DNA of 64,000 nucleotides, taken from positions 1,909,501-1,973,500 of the forward strand of contig SMMW01000145.1 in assembly GCA_004794655.1 (NCBI GenBank), given 5' to 3'. This DNA is from Marisa cornuarietis (Eukaryota; Mollusca; Gastropoda; Architaenioglossa; Ampullariidae). The notes beneath the pieces are model-generated. The model was not told where the DNA came from. It did not search any database and saw nothing but the letters and a program-made list of their open reading frames with translations. Below are positions 62,701-64,000 of the stretch, in pieces. The position numbers and the translations under genes are program-made. The stretch's first letter is position 1. Each line of letters opens with the position of its first letter.

Positions 62701-62828
62701 GGCGTACCACGCGAGTATTTCACAAAGTACTTGCGTGTCCCAGTTTCATGGTTCAGGAATCACAGTCTCTTCACAAGCTGTGAAGATCATTCTGTACATC
62801 ATCAAGACGTATATGTGTTTGTTTGTCC

Positions 62829-62872
62829 CTCTCTCTCTCTCTCTCTCTATGTGTGTGTGTGTGTGTGTGTGT
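62829..62872. repeat. (CT)n(GT)n microsatellite
   Basis: About ten CT copies, an AT step, then about eleven GT copies. Confidence 0.95.
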
Positions 62873-63840
62873 CCTAAAAGATGCACAATTAAAATGTGCT
62901 TTAAGGTTTATAAGAACAAAATACACAATAAACAAAAATCGTGAACATTGTTGCGATGACTGAGGACAACATAAGCAGACTTTAGTGTAGAGTAGAAACT
63001 TCAAACTTCTCCTTAATTATCCATTACATGTGCGGCTGACTGCAAATAAGCACCCGACTAGTTAACTGACTAGTTAAGTGCATAGAAAGACTAGCCCTTT
63101 GTTTAAAAAAAAGGACTTGATGCTGCATGGGCTTGTCCACACCATGAAACTAGTTATAAATAGTTATCTCGTGACATAGTAAGAGGAAGGTGTGCTCCCT
63201 GAATGAGCCACTCCTTAGAGACAGAGAACAGCATGAAGAAGGTGGTGGGGTTGGTGCGGCCGTCGGGTTATCAACGCTTCATCGCGAGATCTTGGGTGCA
63301 ACTAGGGAAGGTCCCGGTGATGTCGCATCAACATCAAATGTCAGGGTAGACAGAAACAATGAGAAGAGTGTGGGTGAGATGAAAACACACTGACACACTT
63401 GCCAATTAGCCATGTCACCTTGGAGTACAAGCAGATGGTCTAACAACCTCCGCATAATTGTTTTTAATTTGTTTGCCTCGACTAACGCCTGTTAATGGTT
63501 GTTATACCGTCTTCTTCGTTATTATTATTATTATTATTTCTCTTCATCATTATTATTTATCTTATTAATATTATTCTTCGTCGTCTTTGTCTCTTCGATA
63601 ATGTCTAGAATTTTTGTGGCTATTAAGGTTTTCAAACTGAATTCAGATAAGTTTCAAATTTCTAGTCTATTGTGTAATACCATATCAATATTGTATTTTA
63701 TTATAAAACCGTGAAACAGATGCAAAAGGAAGTAAAAATAATACAAAGTCGCTTTCTTCGCTCATTCATTCACTTAGTCACTCGTTCATTCATTTTTCTG
63801 TGACTTTTTCGCTTTTTTCGTTCACCACCCCATACACCTT
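62873..63840. other. Non-coding stretch
   Basis: No gene recognised. It holds an (ATT)n run at 63518-63538 and AT-rich flanks. A direct repeat GACTAGTTAA lies near 63057-63079. Confidence 0.5.
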
Positions 63841-63843
63841 CAG

Positions 63844-64000
63844 AAGCTAACCATGTGGGACGTGTTTTTAAATCTCACAAACGGTCGAAAGGTACCTTAT
63901 TACGAGGGCAGAAAGGACGGGAAATGTCGTCTGCTTCGCTGCGTCAAATCAATTCCACGAAAGGCCAGGTTGCCACACACCGTGCGAATAATCGGTAAAT
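63844..64000 (+). CDS. Candidate coding exon at the right edge (partial)
   Basis: A long pyrimidine-rich tract (CTTTTTCGCTTTTTTCG, then CACCCCATACACC) ends TTCAG at 63843. From there one frame is open to the window end. It has ATG at 63853 in the context AACCATGT, with A at -3, and reads MWDVFLNLTNGRKVPYYEG..., basic in its second half. A donor-like CG/GTAAAT at 63993/63994 would close a 150-bp exon; otherwise the frame continues outside the window. I do not recognise the protein. The frame is also open for 22 codons upstream of the acceptor, so the open length is only mildly informative, and chance is a real alternative. Confidence 0.25.

Overview
The window reads as non-coding DNA from an animal nuclear genome. 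Evidence: dispersed (CA/TG)n, (GAT)n and (AAT)n microsatellites; at least ten unrelated minisatellite arrays; degenerate tRNA-derived short interspersed elements (SINEs); metazoan-type splice-site strings; and no long open frame. No frame exceeds about 155 codons, which 64 kb of random sequence could supply. A mollusc or other lophotrochozoan would fit the repeat content, but no sequence seen here proves it. There is no operon, phage, plasmid or CRISPR structure, no rRNA, and no canonical tRNA gene.

Layout. 1-2960 holds one SINE-like copy and a good 3' splice-site string. 2961-3685 is a 25-bp satellite with a 195-bp higher-order period. 3686-6474 is plain sequence with a (GAT)n run. 6475-9592 is the dominant object: a 66-unit array with a 43-bp near-invariant core and a small alphabet of linkers. 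9593-15379 is plain, with CA/TG runs, a long purine tract, a G-rich block and one candidate spliced non-coding exon (14275-14368). 15380-17535 holds 39-bp and 33-bp arrays and a compound TG/TA microsatellite. 17536-34000 is plain, with three SINE copies, a TATA/initiator pair near 28.3 kb and candidate minus-strand exons near 29.2 and 31.0 kb. 34005-34345 is a degenerate ~57-bp repeat. 34402-43106 carries a further SINE and, near 42.7 kb, a tight cluster of E2F, CRE and ETS sites. 43107-43876 is a 29-bp array. 47842-47998 is a 36-bp array of GTCACGTGAC palindromes. 49963-50400 and 50722-50876 are 47-bp and 48-bp arrays. 56639-56739 is another candidate exon. 60397-60875 is a 35/23-bp array. 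The right edge (63844-63993) has a strong polypyrimidine/AG acceptor followed by an open frame with a well-placed ATG.

How it might fit together. The simplest reading is intergenic or long-intron DNA, possibly 5' of or inside a gene whose coding part begins at or beyond the right edge. The candidate exons lacking a long frame would then be untranslated exons or parts of long non-coding RNAs. That is inference from splice-site strings alone; transcript data would decide it. I found no convincing new multi-gene system. The most unusual structure is the 6.5-9.6 kb array. Its linker types act as a barcode that exposes a 15-unit internal segmental duplication and a 6-unit tandem block.
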